A DNA stretch of 49,227 nt from Hypsibius dujardini. Lineage: Eukaryota; Tardigrada; Eutardigrada; Parachela; Hypsibiidae. Of the stretch, positions 48,484 through 49,227 are shown one piece after another. Both the position numbers and the translations under genes were made by a program. Each line of letters opens with the position of its first letter. Positions within the stretch are counted from its first letter, which is position 1. The stretch lies in assembly GCA_001579985.1 (NCBI GenBank), contig LRSR01004307.1, positions 1 to 49,227 on the forward strand, given 5' to 3'. The notes under the pieces were generated by a model. That model was not told where the DNA came from. It did not search any database and saw only the letters and a list, made by a program, of their open reading frames with translations.

Positions 48484-49227
48484 AAACACCTTGGTTCTGA
48501 CCCTGCGTAGCGCTGTCAAAGTTCGAATATTTTCCAATACTCGTTGGTCCTGGGCGTGGTTTATAGAGCATATAACTGACTGATTTTTTCAAGCGCTGGT
48601 TGTTCTTATTATTGATTGCTTCGACTGCTAGTAAGGTTTACCGAACTCATGATTGACCTGTTTTTTAAAGCGGCTCATATATGTATATCTCAGCATCGTC
48701 TTTTGCCTGTAAGGATCAGCCAGTTTTGTGCTTGCGTATGTCCATGTGTAAATCTTCGTCCATCCGTGACCACACAGCGTTTTGAAAGCATGAAGCCCCA
48801 GGCAGACCTTTTTATCCTTATGATGTCTTTAAAACAGAAGTCATATGTATGTCTTTGTACTATTTGACACTCCCATAGATAATTCAGTTGAGGTCAAGGA
48901 GCGTTCGGGTCTGGAATTAATTTGGTTCTCGAACTGGATGAGTAACTCAAAAAAAGGGGTTGTTCCTTTTAGTGTCTAGTTTTTTTAGTTTTTCCCGCTC
49001 AAATTTTCAGTAACCAAAGACCGTTTTTTTATTAACTGAAAAGGAATCAGTTACCAAAAGTTTAAGTTCAGCTTTTTAGTTTACCTTAGTTTTACCATCC
49101 ATACTTATATATATATATATATATTTGTCCATTATCTAACTAGTCTGATTTTGAATATTCTGAACCGAAAACACGAAACACAATGCACAAAAAATGACAT
49201 CTTCACACTTGAAAACGCCAGAAAGGT
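48484..49227. other. 3' flank, nothing recognised
   Basis: A (TA)n run of about 20 bp lies at 49107-49126. The 3' UTR of the preceding GPCR must lie here; no gene signature seen. Confidence 0.45.

Overview
The window is nuclear DNA of an invertebrate animal. The genes are split by GT-AG introns, many only 60-80 nt long. The families are metazoan: rhodopsin-type GPCRs, natriuretic-peptide-receptor-like ectodomains, an astacin, an LDL-receptor-type beta-propeller and calmodulin. About ten decayed repeats lie between them. The phylum cannot be fixed from sequence alone. Very short introns, single-exon GPCRs and lone NPR-type receptors suggest a small-genome invertebrate such as a tardigrade, but this is only a guess. 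A glutaredoxin-fused, selenocysteine-containing thioredoxin reductase would also fit flatworms and other lineages.

Layout. 1-2.4 kb: a terminal-inverted-repeat DNA element. 2.4-4.0 kb (-): a two-exon GPCR. 5.8-10.5 kb (+): a six-exon thioredoxin-glutathione reductase (TGR) ending GCUG, with an extra, apparently dead glutaredoxin domain at its N terminus. 11.5-13.0 kb (-): an eight-exon astacin-fold protein that has lost its zinc site and carries an eight-cysteine, CS-alpha-beta-like C-terminal module. 13.7-21.1 kb (-): a cluster of bulb-type (beta-prism II) lectin-like domains, several broken, interspersed with a calmodulin pseudogene, a tyrosine-kinase fragment and foldback repeats. 21.2-22.8 kb: a pogo/Tigger-like transposon remnant flanked by TA and by a pair of diverged direct repeats. 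23.7 kb (+): an intronless GPCR. 25.8 kb (+): a single-exon 471-residue orphan. 28.7-29.7 kb (-): YWTD-propeller exons of an LRP-like receptor. 31.3-33.2 kb (+): a secreted coiled-coil orphan. 34.1-37.0 kb and 40.1-43.7 kb (+): two paralogous NPR-type receptors with matching exon structure, an ectodomain, one TM helix and a short tail, plus a stray third exon copy at 44.4 kb. 39.0 kb (+): the 3' end of a broken GPCR. 46.0-48.5 kb (+): a three-exon GPCR.

The genes do not form an operon or an obvious pathway. The shared theme is extracellular sensing and secreted recognition (GPCRs, NPR-like receptors, LRP, lectins, astacin-like protein) in a region of local duplication and decay, beside one intact redox housekeeping gene. 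All exon joins described were made by eye from splice signals and phase. For TGR, the astacin-like gene, the receptors, the secreted orphan and the 46 kb GPCR, the stated exons sum to consistent reading frames.
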